Origin: Sinanaerobacter chloroacetimidivorans | Lineage (GTDB): Bacteria; Bacillota; Clostridia; Peptostreptococcales; Anaerovoracaceae | Direction of reading: 5' to 3' | NCBI RefSeq assembly: GCF_018128545.1 | Contig: NZ_JAGSND010000013.1 | Span: 1 to 64,000 of the forward strand | Length of the DNA: 64,000 nt | Part shown: one piece after another, positions 17,661-26,801 of the stretch | How the letters are laid out: every line of letters begins with the position of its first letter | How positions within the stretch are numbered: position 1 is the stretch's first letter | Translations under genes and position numbers: made by a program | Notes under the pieces: generated by a model | What the model was told of the DNA's origin: nothing | What the model saw: the letters and a program-made list of their open reading frames with translations, nothing else | Databases searched by the model: none

Positions 17661-18573
17661 CGCAAGTGTGATTTCCTCTGCGATACGAATCGCGACTCCC
17701 CTTCTGCTGGCAGCTTTAGGCTGTATCTTGTGTGAGAAAGCAGGCATTACAAATTTGGCAATTGAAGGGTTTATGCTGATGGGGAGCTTTATCAGTATTG
17801 CTTACATAACCAAGTCGGATGGCAGTGTTCTGATTGCCATGCTGGTGGCCATGATTGGTACGATGCTGTATAGCGGGTTGTTTGGTCTGGTCGTCGTAAA
17901 ATTTGAAGCGAATCACGTTGTGGCCAGTATTGCCATGAACATGCTGAGTGTAGGCCTTACAACGTTTCTTTTGCAGGCGATGCTCGGTGCGCAAGGGATG
18001 ATCCGCCCTGCAAATATTCAAAAAATACCTAATATGCAGTTCACATTCCTGGAGAAGATCTCGTTTGTCGGTTCGGTGTTTCATAATCAGAGCTTCGTAG
18101 TTCCGCTTGCGATCCTCATGGCAGCAGCGCTGTACTTTGTAATTAAGAAAACTGTTTATGGATTGAATGTTGTTAGTCTGGGCGAGTCCGAAGGGGCCGC
18201 ACGTTCTGCAGGTATTTCAGTGAAAAAGGTTCAGTGGAGCGTGATCCTGCTTTCGGGATTGTTTTGCGGACTGGCCGGAGCATATTTGTCAACAGTCATA
18301 TTATCCGAGTTTTCTATCAATATGGTTCAGGGCCGCGGATTTACCGCCTATACGGCAGTTATCTTCGGCAATACAAACGCGATTCTTGTATGGCTGGTTA
18401 CTTTACTGTTCGGATGGGCAGAAGCAATCGGAGTACAAATTGAGCTGGCCGGAATGGGTATTCCCTCTTCCGTTATAAAGATGTTCCCGTATGTATTAGC
18501 GATTCTGGTATTGATGATCAGTTCGATTACTGCAAAAAATAATAAAGAAAAAAGGCTTGAACGACGGCGTTAG
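17644..18573 (+). CDS. BMP-type nucleoside ABC importer, permease 2
   Basis: A 309-residue membrane protein of the same BPD_transp_2 family as permease 1. The first segment LGCILCEKAGITNLAIEGFML region and the coupling segment SLGESEGAARSAGISVKKV are typical. AAGGAGGA inside the end of permease 1 drives its start. It pairs with permease 1 to form the heterodimeric channel for nucleosides. Confidence 0.9.
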   Translation: MDLLFSASVISSAIRIATPLLLAALGCILCEKAGITNLAIEGFMLMGSFISIAYITKSDGSVLIAMLVAMIGTMLYSGLFGLVVVKFEANHVVASIAMNMLSVGLTTFLLQAMLGAQGMIRPANIQKIPNMQFTFLEKISFVGSVFHNQSFVVPLAILMAAALYFVIKKTVYGLNVVSLGESEGAARSAGISVKKVQWSVILLSGLFCGLAGAYLSTVILSEFSINMVQGRGFTAYTAVIFGNTNAILVWLVTLLFGWAEAIGVQIELAGMGIPSSVIKMFPYVLAILVLMISSITAKNNKEKRLERRR

Positions 18574-18587
18574 TTTAACGATTTAAT

Positions 18588-18625
18588 GCCGTGCGAATAT
18601 TCGCCCTCGGCGAATCGCACATGGC
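18588..18625 (+). other. Strong intercistronic hairpin before deoB
   Basis: GTGCGA-ata-TTCGCC (18591-18605) pairs with GGCGAA-TCGCAC (18609-18620) around a 3-nt loop, leaving a 3-nt bulge; GCC/GGC extend it. No T-run follows, so it is more likely an mRNA processing or stability element than a terminator. Confidence 0.55.
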
Positions 18626-18712
18626 CATTCAAAACAAACAAGTCGATTTGAAAGAAAAGTAAAGGGTACAGGCAGATAGCAGTACCCGCGGTATTGACGT
18701 GGAGGTGTTCAG

Positions 18713-19888
18713 ATGTCTAGAGTTACAGTGATAGTTTTAGACAGCTTCGGTGTGGGGGAATTGCCGGATGCCCATCTGTATGGGGATGAAGGTGTCTTTA
18801 CAATGAAGCATATTAAAGAATTCGTCGGAGAATTGAAAATTCCAAATATGAGAAAAATGGGACTGTACAATATCGACGGACTTGAAATGGAAGCAGAAGA
18901 TGAAAGGAATCTAATCGGTTCCTATGGTAAATCTCTTGAAAAATCGCCGGCAAAGGATACAACGACAGGCCATTTTGAACTGATGGGACTGATCGTGGAA
19001 GAGCCTTATAAAATCTTCATGGAAGGCTTTCCAAAGAGAATTACTGATGAGCTGGAAAAACGAATCGGAACAAAGGTGATCGGAAATCACCTTGTGTCCG
19101 GTACAAAAGTCATTCAGGACCTTGGCAAGGAGCATATGGAAACCGGTTATCCGATTATTTATACTTCAGCCGACAGTTTAATGCAGATTGCAATGCATGA
19201 AGACATCATTCCGCTGGAAAGGCAATACGAAATCTGCAGGATAGCGAGAGAACTTTTGATGGGGGATGACACCGTATCACGTATAATCTGCCGCCCCTTT
19301 GTGGGAAGTCCGGAAATTGGATTTACGAGAACGGAAAACAGAAAGGATTTCTCCATCGATCCCCCGGGGAAAACGGTAATGGAATATCTGAAAAATGATG
19401 GTAAAGATGTGATCGCTGTCGGCAAGCTTGAGGACATCTTCAATAACATCGGCATCACATTGGTTGATCATACCAGGAATAATCAGCAAGGGATAGAAGC
19501 TGCGATCAAATACCTGAAGACCGATTTTGACGGATTGCTTTTTGTTAATCTGGTTGATTTCGACATGCTTTACGGTCATCGAAACGATCCCCGGGGATAT
19601 GCCGATGCGCTGGAATATTTTGATTCAAGACTGCCTGAGATCATGGAGCTTCTGAAGGGCGATGACATTCTGATTCTTACGGCGGATCACGGTTGTGATC
19701 CTACTACGAAAGGCACCGATCATACAAGGGAGTACATACCAATTCTGGTTTACGGGCCGAAGCTCAACGCAGGTGTGAATCTGCATATTCGAGAAACCTT
19801 CGCAGATATTGCGGCGACCATTGCAGAGAAATTCAAAATTGGGGATTATCATGTGGGGACGTCTTTCCTCAAGGACGTTATCGAATAG
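18713..19888 (+). CDS. deoB: Phosphopentomutase
   Basis: Interconverts (deoxy)ribose 1-phosphate and 5-phosphate, linking the phosphorylases to DeoC. The 391-residue length is normal. Alkaline-phosphatase-superfamily metal motifs are present: VLDSFGVGELPDA near the N terminus, KDTTTGHFELMG with the phosphorylated Thr, VDFDMLYGHRND and TADHGCDPTTKGTDHTRE. GGAGGTG precedes the ATG. It lies after a 139-nt gap with a strong hairpin but no obvious promoter, so it probably belongs to the operon. Confidence 0.95.
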   Translation: MSRVTVIVLDSFGVGELPDAHLYGDEGVFTMKHIKEFVGELKIPNMRKMGLYNIDGLEMEAEDERNLIGSYGKSLEKSPAKDTTTGHFELMGLIVEEPYKIFMEGFPKRITDELEKRIGTKVIGNHLVSGTKVIQDLGKEHMETGYPIIYTSADSLMQIAMHEDIIPLERQYEICRIARELLMGDDTVSRIICRPFVGSPEIGFTRTENRKDFSIDPPGKTVMEYLKNDGKDVIAVGKLEDIFNNIGITLVDHTRNNQQGIEAAIKYLKTDFDGLLFVNLVDFDMLYGHRNDPRGYADALEYFDSRLPEIMELLKGDDILILTADHGCDPTTKGTDHTREYIPILVYGPKLNAGVNLHIRETFADIAATIAEKFKIGDYHVGTSFLKDVIE

Positions 19889-19902
19889 AAAGGAAGATTA
19901 AA

Positions 19903-20247
19903 ATGCCATTTGTACATTTGAGCACGACGAAAGCAATCGCGCCAAAGGAAAAGGCGGAGCTTGCTGATGAAATTGCAAAGCTTGTTTCGACTATGCCGGG
20001 AAAGCCATATGAAAGAACAATGGTGAGAATTGAGGCGGAGTGCGAGATTTATCGCGCGGGAGAACCTGCGGAATGCGCATATTTTCAGACGCACTTCAGA
20101 AAGCCGGTTCCCATGGAGCTGCAAAAAGCCTATATTGAGAAAATGTATGCGCTGTTCCACGACAAACTCGGGCTGAAAACCCAGCAGATCTATATGTCTA
20201 TGATTGGCCTTGATACGTGGGGATCACGGGGAACACTGAGTGAATAA
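19903..20247 (+). CDS. MIF/phenylpyruvate-tautomerase-like protein
   Basis: A 114-residue protein of the MIF branch of the tautomerase superfamily. The sequence starts MPFVHLST, so removal of Met exposes the catalytic Pro that all active members need. Length and the IYMSMIGLD strand fit MIF-like trimers. It is the last gene of the nucleoside operon, 14 nt after deoB. It may tautomerise a keto-enol intermediate derived from a base or from the DapA-family aldolase; its substrate is not known. Confidence 0.8.
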   Translation: MPFVHLSTTKAIAPKEKAELADEIAKLVSTMPGKPYERTMVRIEAECEIYRAGEPAECAYFQTHFRKPVPMELQKAYIEKMYALFHDKLGLKTQQIYMSMIGLDTWGSRGTLSE

Positions 20248-20311
20248 TTCCCTGCCAATGATTATAGAGTACCTAAAACAAGTGATTGCGTGTGCTTGTT
20301 GACGTAAATAA

Positions 20312-20362
20312 CAGAAGCAGCAGCAGTGTTTTTTTGACAAAGCTGCTGCTTCTGCTATTTTT
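20312..20362 (+). terminator. Terminator of the nucleoside operon
   Basis: A perfect 13-bp stem CAGAAGCAGCAGC/GCTGCTGCTTCTG (20312-20324/20342-20354) is followed by TATTTTTT. Confidence 0.92.
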
Positions 20363-20502
20363 TGCATAGATTTATTCTTACGTAGTAGATATGCAATCTG
20401 TCATTATCTGATTTTATCATTGTATTTTTTATTTGAAAAAAGAATAGAAAGGATACAAAAAGGATAGATTTGTGTGCTATTCTATGTTCTGGAGGTGGGA
20501 AA

Positions 20503-21180
20503 ATGGCCTACACATTTCTATTAGTTGAAGATGACGCGGAGATACGAGAGATCATTACAGACTATTTTTCAGAGAAAAGCGAAGGAGCCTATCATATAGA
20601 CATTGCAGGAACCGGCGATGAAGGTTGGAAAAAATGTATGGAAAATGAATATGATTTAGTCCTTTTGGATATTATGCTGCCGGAGATTGACGGATTTACG
20701 ATATGCAGAGAACTTCGAAAAAACAGTGATGTTCCTATTATCTTTATTACTGCGAGACATGGTGAGGATGACAGATTACATGGGTACCGTCTCGGGTGTG
20801 ACGATTACATATCGAAACCCTTTTCTCTGGCAGAGCTGTACGCGAAGGTCACGGCTTTACTGCGACGTGCAAAAGGCACTGTGAGGAACGAAATGATGAA
20901 CGTGGGCAGAATTCATTTGGATCCGTACCGTTATACGGTTTCGGTGGACGACTCAGCAGTAATCCTGGCGCCGATGGAATTTGCCATTTTAAAAATATTG
21001 ATGGAAAACCGAGGCAGATTAGTGAGCAGGGAAAGCCTTTTAATCCGGATTTGGGGATATGATTTTGAGGGGAATGACAGAGTTGTGGACAATCATGTAA
21101 AAAAACTTCGAAAATCCCTGGGTGATGCCTCAAGCCAAATTAAAACCGTAATCAAAAGGGGTTATAAATTGGAGGGATAA
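20503..21180 (+). CDS. OmpR-family response regulator
   Basis: A 225-residue two-component regulator. The receiver has the acidic pair VEDDAE, the phosphorylated Asp in LLDIMLPE, and KPFS; the C-terminal winged helix ends WGYDFEGNDRVVDNHVKKLRKSL. The start at 20503 is chosen because GGAGGTGG at 20491-20498 precedes it; an upstream in-frame TTG has no site. It is followed after 2 nt by the sensor kinase gene. The target genes are unknown. Confidence 0.92.
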   Translation: MAYTFLLVEDDAEIREIITDYFSEKSEGAYHIDIAGTGDEGWKKCMENEYDLVLLDIMLPEIDGFTICRELRKNSDVPIIFITARHGEDDRLHGYRLGCDDYISKPFSLAELYAKVTALLRRAKGTVRNEMMNVGRIHLDPYRYTVSVDDSAVILAPMEFAILKILMENRGRLVSRESLLIRIWGYDFEGNDRVVDNHVKKLRKSLGDASSQIKTVIKRGYKLEG

Positions 21181-21182
21181 AA

Positions 21183-22877
21183 TTGAAAAGAAATAAAACA
21201 AAACGCGCAATCTATATCCGTACCTTTTCTGCCTTATTTGCCATGTACTTAGTGCTTATGGCAGGATTCAGCATCTTTCTGATATTGCAGGAAAAGAAAG
21301 TGATGGGTATGGAGCTTCAGGCACATGCTTTTCATGTAAATAATACGATTGAAGAAATCCTGCAGAATAATATGGATCTTGATCACCATATTACCAACAT
21401 CGCAAAAATAAAAAAGGAACTCGTGGGAAAATCACCTTTTGTTTTGAATCATCATACTGAAATTGCACTATATACCGGTACTTATGATCTGATTTTTCAT
21501 ACCAACGACTATTGGCTTTGCAGTTATACAGAGTATAGCATAGGTGACACACAATATACCGGATACGCATATTTGAACCCGAAGGATTGGTTTGATGAAA
21601 AAGAAGTAAATGAGCTTCAAAATTACTTTTATGCTCAGCCAAAGGCAGAAAAACCGGGAGATCTTACCGAATATTCACTGGATATTGACGGCTTTTGGCT
21701 TGATAACGAAATGATCATTCCCGATAAAATCTATGTTACTTCCATGCATGCCGTCAGCTTTGATGAAACTGGAAATGTAACTTCAAGCAGCGGCACACGG
21801 CCGAAGGATATGGTCTATCGTTCCGGCTATCAAAACACCAGGGGCCTGCCCTATTTTGACTTTGCCGGCATACAGCCCGTTATGAACGACTATTCCAACG
21901 ATCAAACGCAGATTGAACTGCGCAATATGGTGCTGAATAAAGAAAAATTGAAAGAAGCTGCGAAACAGCCGGGCAGGATTTCCTATGAACGAGTGAATCC
22001 GGTTACGTATCGCTATTATCTGACGATGCCTTATCAGAATACGATAGATGTAACAGATGACCAAAAACCTTACAGTGCGTCATGGACGGTCGTCGCCCGA
22101 GAGATTCATCTTTTGGATCAATGTACTGGCACATTGACTTTTGTCTGGGTTAGCTGTTTTATCACATTTCTTACGGCTGCCCTGATACTATCAGTACAGA
22201 CTTATAAAACCTATAAAGAGAGGGAGGAACTGGAAAGACATAGAAAGGAAACCACAAATGCATTGGCTCATGATTTAAAAACACCTTTAAGCATTATTTC
22301 AGGATATGCACAGAATCTTATAGAAAATATCCATACAGAGAAGAGGGGGTACTATGCGGCTCATATCCAGTCTAATGTAAAACGTATGGATAAGATAATC
22401 CGTCAAATGTTAGATCTATCCAGATTAGAAACCGATCAATTTCAAATGAACTTTGAGAATGTATCTCTTAGCAAAGTGTCCGCAGACCTAATCAACCGAT
22501 ACAGTCTGGTTTGTGATGAAAAATCCATAGCAGTCCGCTTGGAAGGTGAAGCGGTGATAAAGGCAGATTACTCTTTCATGGAAAGAGTGATTGATAACTT
22601 TTTTATCAATGCACTTGATCATACTCCGGTGGGCGGATCAATTTCTATCAGGATAACTGACAGTCTTCTTGAGTTTTATAACAGCGGCAGCCATATCCCT
22701 GAAGAAAAGATAAAAGAAATATGGGAACCTTATAAAAAAGCTGATGAATCACGCGGCAACACGAAAGGTACCGGTCTTGGCCTTTCCATTGCGGGTACAA
22801 TATTGAAACTCTATCATTTTTCTTATGGCGTTGATAACAAAGATGACGGTGTTGTATTCTGGTTTCAGTTTGCTTAA
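21183..22877 (+). CDS. Membrane sensor histidine kinase
   Basis: A 564-residue kinase with a TTG start behind GGAGGGAT. One hydrophobic segment near residues 12-34 and another near 315-337 enclose a large extracytoplasmic sensor of about 280 residues. The cytoplasmic part has the H box ALAHDLKTPLSIISGYAQN, N box NFFINALDHTP and G box GTGLGLSIAG. It pairs with the response regulator just upstream. The sensor domain is not recognised. Confidence 0.9.
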   Translation: MKRNKTKRAIYIRTFSALFAMYLVLMAGFSIFLILQEKKVMGMELQAHAFHVNNTIEEILQNNMDLDHHITNIAKIKKELVGKSPFVLNHHTEIALYTGTYDLIFHTNDYWLCSYTEYSIGDTQYTGYAYLNPKDWFDEKEVNELQNYFYAQPKAEKPGDLTEYSLDIDGFWLDNEMIIPDKIYVTSMHAVSFDETGNVTSSSGTRPKDMVYRSGYQNTRGLPYFDFAGIQPVMNDYSNDQTQIELRNMVLNKEKLKEAAKQPGRISYERVNPVTYRYYLTMPYQNTIDVTDDQKPYSASWTVVAREIHLLDQCTGTLTFVWVSCFITFLTAALILSVQTYKTYKEREELERHRKETTNALAHDLKTPLSIISGYAQNLIENIHTEKRGYYAAHIQSNVKRMDKIIRQMLDLSRLETDQFQMNFENVSLSKVSADLINRYSLVCDEKSIAVRLEGEAVIKADYSFMERVIDNFFINALDHTPVGGSISIRITDSLLEFYNSGSHIPEEKIKEIWEPYKKADESRGNTKGTGLGLSIAGTILKLYHFSYGVDNKDDGVVFWFQFA

Positions 22878-22905
22878 AATCGCCTTTTCGGCGGTTTTTT
22901 CTTTA
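22876..22905 (+). terminator. Terminator of the two-component operon
   Basis: AAATCGCC/GGCGGTTT stem with a TTTTC loop, followed by a T-rich run immediately after the kinase stop codon. Confidence 0.75.
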
Positions 22906-22983
22906 TTTTTCAAGTTTAAAACTCCGAGCAACAATTTCTTTTATTCACTTTTTAAATTTTTACTAAAATATATATTTAAAAGT

Positions 22984-23010
22984 TGTAGGGTTTTCTGTAA
23001 TTTTTGCGTC
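22984..23010 (+). promoter_or_regulatory. Candidate autoregulatory ECF-sigma promoter
   Basis: TGTAGGG (22984-22990), a 16-nt spacer and CGTC (23007-23010) have the form of ECF promoters with a CGTC -10 element. The start of transcription would fall just before the ribosome binding site of the sigma gene. The -35 is not canonical. Confidence 0.3.
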
Positions 23011-23034
23011 TAATTGTATGAAAGGAGGCGGCGG

Positions 23035-23547
23035 ATGAAGCAATTTTCAGTACCGGATCATGATAATTTACCTGATATGCAGCGACTAATCAGCGACTAC
23101 GGCAATCATCTTTTACGAATGTGCTATCTCTATCTGCATGACTTACAATTAGCGGAGGATGCTGTACAGGAAACCTATATCAAGGTCTATCAAAATTGGA
23201 GTAAATTTAAAAGAGCGTGCTCCGAAAAGACCTGGATTACAAGCATTGCTATGAATGTCTGCAAGTCGTATTTAAGAGGCTCGTGGTATAGAAATCTGAT
23301 GCTCAGCAGTGATTTGGAACAGGAACCTTTCTATGATGGAAAGATAAAAGACGATACCGTACTGCATGAAATAGGAAAGCTAAAGCCTAAGTACAGAGAG
23401 GTAATCTTATTGTTTTACTATCAAGAAATGAGAATAAAAGATATTGCATCTGCTTTAAAAATTACAGAGTCTGCTGTAACCGTTCGGTTGAGCAGGGCCA
23501 GGAAACAACTTGAAAAAACTTTGAAGGGGTGGTATTTCAATGTCTGA
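23035..23547 (+). CDS. ECF-type RNA polymerase sigma factor
   Basis: A 170-residue sigma-70 family factor with region 2 (DYGNHLLRMCYLYLHDLQLAEDAVQETYIKVYQ) and region 4 (LKPKYREVILLFYYQEMRIKDIASALKITESAVTVRLSRAR). The start at 23035 follows AAAGGAGG. It overlaps the next gene by 8 nt, which encodes its probable membrane anti-sigma factor. The regulon is unknown. Confidence 0.9.
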   Translation: MKQFSVPDHDNLPDMQRLISDYGNHLLRMCYLYLHDLQLAEDAVQETYIKVYQNWSKFKRACSEKTWITSIAMNVCKSYLRGSWYRNLMLSSDLEQEPFYDGKIKDDTVLHEIGKLKPKYREVILLFYYQEMRIKDIASALKITESAVTVRLSRARKQLEKTLKGWYFNV

Positions 23548-24688
23548 TATAAAATCCTATATTGACAATCAGCTCTCCGATATTACGGTTAGCAGCGAAC
23601 TAGCAATGGCTGTCCTGAATCAAACTATTTATAAAAAAGAAAATAAGCGTCACCATTTTTCAGCACGCAGATTGGCCTTTTCAGCTGCTGTTATTTGTCT
23701 GATTTTTGTTTGCTCTTTCACTTCATTTGCAGCGACGATTCCGGTTTTTAATGATTTGCTGTATACAGTGACGCCGGAACTGGCAGAAAGACTTTATCCA
23801 ATTAAAAAATCTGCTGAAGATAACGGTATTTTAATAGAAGTGCTATATGCTTTCAATGACAGTCACAATGCGGTTGTCTATTTTACGGTTCAGGACACAA
23901 CCGACCAAAACAGAGTTGACGAGAAACTAGATCTTTGTGATACCTGTAGTATTGACGGGCCTGGTGCATTTAATATAGAATTCCTTTCTTATGACAAGCA
24001 AACAAGTACTGCATTATTTGTTATGCGTGGATCCGGAGGTGAAGAACTATCGAATCGCATGACTGCTTTTACTATCGATATGCTCATGAGCAATAAAACC
24101 ATTTATGATTGGTTTGATACCGAAATTGATCTTGCGAGCCTGGCTGACAGCAACGCAACGGCTCTTCCAATATCAGAATTCAGATATACCGGCGGTTCCG
24201 TATTGACTGATAATGGTTTATCCGTGCTGGAACCGGATGCTATGAATGTCCCGCTAGGTGATGGCATTGATTTTGTGACGATAAGCAATATTGGCTTTGT
24301 AGACGGCAAACTGCATATACAGACAAGATGGGAAACAAGCTTTGACAATCATGGTGATCTTTGGATTACTGACAAAAAGGGTGTAGTAAACGGTAAAGCG
24401 AATGCGATTCATTACAGTAATTATTCTTTTACAACTGCAGAGGATAGTGAAAACTGCAGCAATAACAGATTTGCAAAGCACATAGAATATGTGTTTGATG
24501 CAAGCAGCCTAGAAGAATTGGCTGATTATCATCTGTGGGCATATCTTGTTAAAGACGGCATTTTCACAAAGGGTAAATGGAAAGTAAACTTCAGATTGTC
24601 TGATACCGATCATATTTTGACACCGACTGAAATTGATGATATTTCTAAAATATCTGTTAACGATACTTTGATTTACCAATTGAAATAA
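23540..24688 (+). CDS. DUF4179-type membrane anti-sigma factor
   Basis: A 382-residue protein with a cytoplasmic N terminus of about 45 residues, one transmembrane segment at about 47-68 (LAFSAAVICLIFVCSFTSF), and an extracytoplasmic DUF4179-like domain (PVFNDLLYTVTPELAERLYPI). Co-translated with the ECF sigma gene, it should hold the sigma factor at the membrane until an envelope signal arrives. No zinc-binding HxxxCxxC motif is present in the N terminus. Confidence 0.8.
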   Translation: MSDIKSYIDNQLSDITVSSELAMAVLNQTIYKKENKRHHFSARRLAFSAAVICLIFVCSFTSFAATIPVFNDLLYTVTPELAERLYPIKKSAEDNGILIEVLYAFNDSHNAVVYFTVQDTTDQNRVDEKLDLCDTCSIDGPGAFNIEFLSYDKQTSTALFVMRGSGGEELSNRMTAFTIDMLMSNKTIYDWFDTEIDLASLADSNATALPISEFRYTGGSVLTDNGLSVLEPDAMNVPLGDGIDFVTISNIGFVDGKLHIQTRWETSFDNHGDLWITDKKGVVNGKANAIHYSNYSFTTAEDSENCSNNRFAKHIEYVFDASSLEELADYHLWAYLVKDGIFTKGKWKVNFRLSDTDHILTPTEIDDISKISVNDTLIYQLK

Positions 24689-24758
24689 CTCCGAGACTTT
24701 TTTCTGTAAATATGATAAATTGTTATAGAGACATCAGAACTGAAAGGTGAGTGATATT

Positions 24759-25499
24759 TTGACGATTCGTTCTGAAAAAGATTTAAAATCATTAGAGAAA
24801 ATTGGAAAGATTGTATCAATTGCAAGAGATGAGATGATAAAGGCAGTAAGACCTGATATAACAACGAAAGAATTGGATCGGATAGGGGAATTCGTGCTTT
24901 CAAGCTATGGAGCAAAATCTGCACCCAAATATGAGTATGACTTTCCGGGGCACACCTGTATTAGTGTCAATAATCAGGCAGCGCATGGAATTCCAGGCTT
25001 GAGAAGGCTAAAAGCCGGTGATGTGGTTAATATCGATGTATCTGCAGCATTAGACGGATACTTTGCTGATACGGGAGCAACCATTGCTTTGAATGTTTGT
25101 CAAGAAAAGCAGAAACTATGCGACTGCTCCCAAATGGCACTAGCAAAAGGGATCGATAAAGCCAGGGCAGGTTCTAAAATAAATCAGATCGGTAAAGCAA
25201 TCTATCAGGAAGCGAAGGATAATGGATTTACCGTTATCAAAAATCTGGCGGGTCATGGTATCGGCAAGAGACTCCATGAAGAACCATCCCATATTCTCAA
25301 CTATTATGATAAAAGGGATAATCGAATCCTGCACCGGGGACTTGTATTGGCAGTGGAAACATTTCTTTCAACAGGTGCTGAATATGTCATTGAGGGAAGA
25401 GACGGCTGGACTCTGAGGACACCGGATAGAAGCCTGGTTGCTCAATTTGAGCATACCATTATTGTAACTGAAAATGAGCCGATTATTGTTACAGCATAA
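24759..25499 (+). CDS. map: Methionine aminopeptidase, type I
   Basis: Removes the N-terminal Met from nascent proteins. All five metal ligands are present: NIDVSA, ADTGAT, GHGIGK, AVETFL and QFEHTI, plus the NNQAAHG substrate loop. I prefer the TTG at 24759 (product opening TIRSEKDLKSLEKIGKIV, normal for the family) because the AAAGGTGAG upstream is well spaced from it; a GTG at 24747 would add four residues but overlaps that site. It is a short-form enzyme without the zinc-finger N extension. Whether it is the only copy in the genome cannot be told. Confidence 0.92.
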   Translation: MTIRSEKDLKSLEKIGKIVSIARDEMIKAVRPDITTKELDRIGEFVLSSYGAKSAPKYEYDFPGHTCISVNNQAAHGIPGLRRLKAGDVVNIDVSAALDGYFADTGATIALNVCQEKQKLCDCSQMALAKGIDKARAGSKINQIGKAIYQEAKDNGFTVIKNLAGHGIGKRLHEEPSHILNYYDKRDNRILHRGLVLAVETFLSTGAEYVIEGRDGWTLRTPDRSLVAQFEHTIIVTENEPIIVTA

Positions 25500-25586
25500 C
25501 GGTCCGGGCGAAGATAGAGTTTTATTTGTAAAAAAAAATATAGAAAGGAGATGTATAATGCTTTTTGCATTGTACAGGGAATGGAT

Positions 25587-26726
25587 ATGGAGCCTTTACG
25601 ATTTGGATTGATCGGCGGAGCGGGAAATGCATTTATCGGTGACGTACACCGGCACGGTGCACAGATGGACGATCTGGCAATACTGTCTGCCGGGTGTTTT
25701 TCCCGTGATCCGGAAAAAAATCGGGACGCCGCACGGAAATGGCATGTAGATGAATCACGCGTTTATGCAGATTATATCGAGATGGCTGAGAAGGAAAGCG
25801 CACGGCAGGACGGAATTGACTTTGTCATTATCGCTACGCCCAATAATACGCATTATCCCATCGCAAAATATTTTTTAGAGCACGGCATACATGTATCCTG
25901 TGACAAGCCTGTGGCCGTAAGCGTCGCAGAAGCAGAGGAATTGCAGCAGATCGCGAACCAGTGCAGCCTGCATTTTGGTGTCAGTTACACCTATGTCAAT
26001 TATCCCATGGTGCACCAGATGCGTGCAATGATCGAAGGAGGAGAGATCGGCAGAGTACTCACGGTAATGGCAGAATATCCGCAGGATTGGGTGATCAATT
26101 CCATTGACCGCGGTGAGCCTATGCAAGATGCCTGGCGCTTCAATCCTGCAGTTGGGGGGAAGTCTGCCGCAACCGGCGATATCGGCACCCACGTGGAATG
26201 CTTGATTCATATGGGTACCGGCCTTTCCGTCGAACGGGTACTCGCTAATTTAACCCGGATTCCTGCCGACATGCCGCTGGAAACCAATACACAGCTGCTG
26301 GCCACACTGACGGGCGGCGTGCCCGGCATGTTATGGGCTTCACAGGTTGCCATCGGGTATGAATGCAGTATTTCACTTCGCGTGTTCGGGGACAAAGGGG
26401 CTCTTGAATGGTGTCACGACAATCCGTCTCGGCTGAAATACACCCGGGTTAACGGTCCGGAAACGTACCTGACCTGTGCACGCAGTTTTCTCGAGGAAGG
26501 TCCGCGTGCCATGTCCCGGCTGCCCTATGGGCATCCGGAAGGTTTCTTTGAAGCCTTTGGAAACTATTATCGGGCTTTCTGCCGTGAGGTGCTGCGGGCG
26601 AAAAAACTGACGGATGCGCCTGCACTCGTTCATCCGACCATCGAAGACGGTGTCCGTGGTCTGCGCTTTATAGAGGCATGCCTGAAAAGTCAGGAGCAAG
26701 GGAACATATGGATATCGGTTCAATAA
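25587..26726 (+). CDS. Gfo/Idh/MocA-family NAD(P)-dependent oxidoreductase
   Basis: About 380 residues. The Rossmann motif GLIGGAGNAFIGD opens the protein, followed by IIATPNNTHYPIA and the EKP-type catalytic motif as CDKPVAVSVAEAEE. The C-terminal domain has the conserved GDIGTH...H segment. Family members oxidise or epimerise sugars and inositols. The start is uncertain: AAAGGAG at 25544-25550 abuts an in-frame ATG at 25551 and is best spaced for an out-of-frame ATG at 25558 that encodes a 17-residue peptide; in-frame ATGs follow at 25581 and 25587, the latter behind AGGGA. The G+C content appears higher than its neighbours. Confidence 0.85.
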   Translation: MEPLRFGLIGGAGNAFIGDVHRHGAQMDDLAILSAGCFSRDPEKNRDAARKWHVDESRVYADYIEMAEKESARQDGIDFVIIATPNNTHYPIAKYFLEHGIHVSCDKPVAVSVAEAEELQQIANQCSLHFGVSYTYVNYPMVHQMRAMIEGGEIGRVLTVMAEYPQDWVINSIDRGEPMQDAWRFNPAVGGKSAATGDIGTHVECLIHMGTGLSVERVLANLTRIPADMPLETNTQLLATLTGGVPGMLWASQVAIGYECSISLRVFGDKGALEWCHDNPSRLKYTRVNGPETYLTCARSFLEEGPRAMSRLPYGHPEGFFEAFGNYYRAFCREVLRAKKLTDAPALVHPTIEDGVRGLRFIEACLKSQEQGNIWISVQ

Positions 26727-26735
26727 ACCCGGTAA

Positions 26736-26775
26736 AAATTCTAAGATTGGTAGATCCATCTTAGAATTTTTTTAA
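26736..26775. terminator. Bidirectional terminator
   Basis: AAATTCTAAGAT/ATCTTAGAATTT (26736-26747/26758-26769) with a T-run on the plus strand and an A/T flank on the other, placed between converging genes. Confidence 0.88.
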
Positions 26776-26801
26776 TATAAAACCTTTTTTAATAAGAACC
26801 C

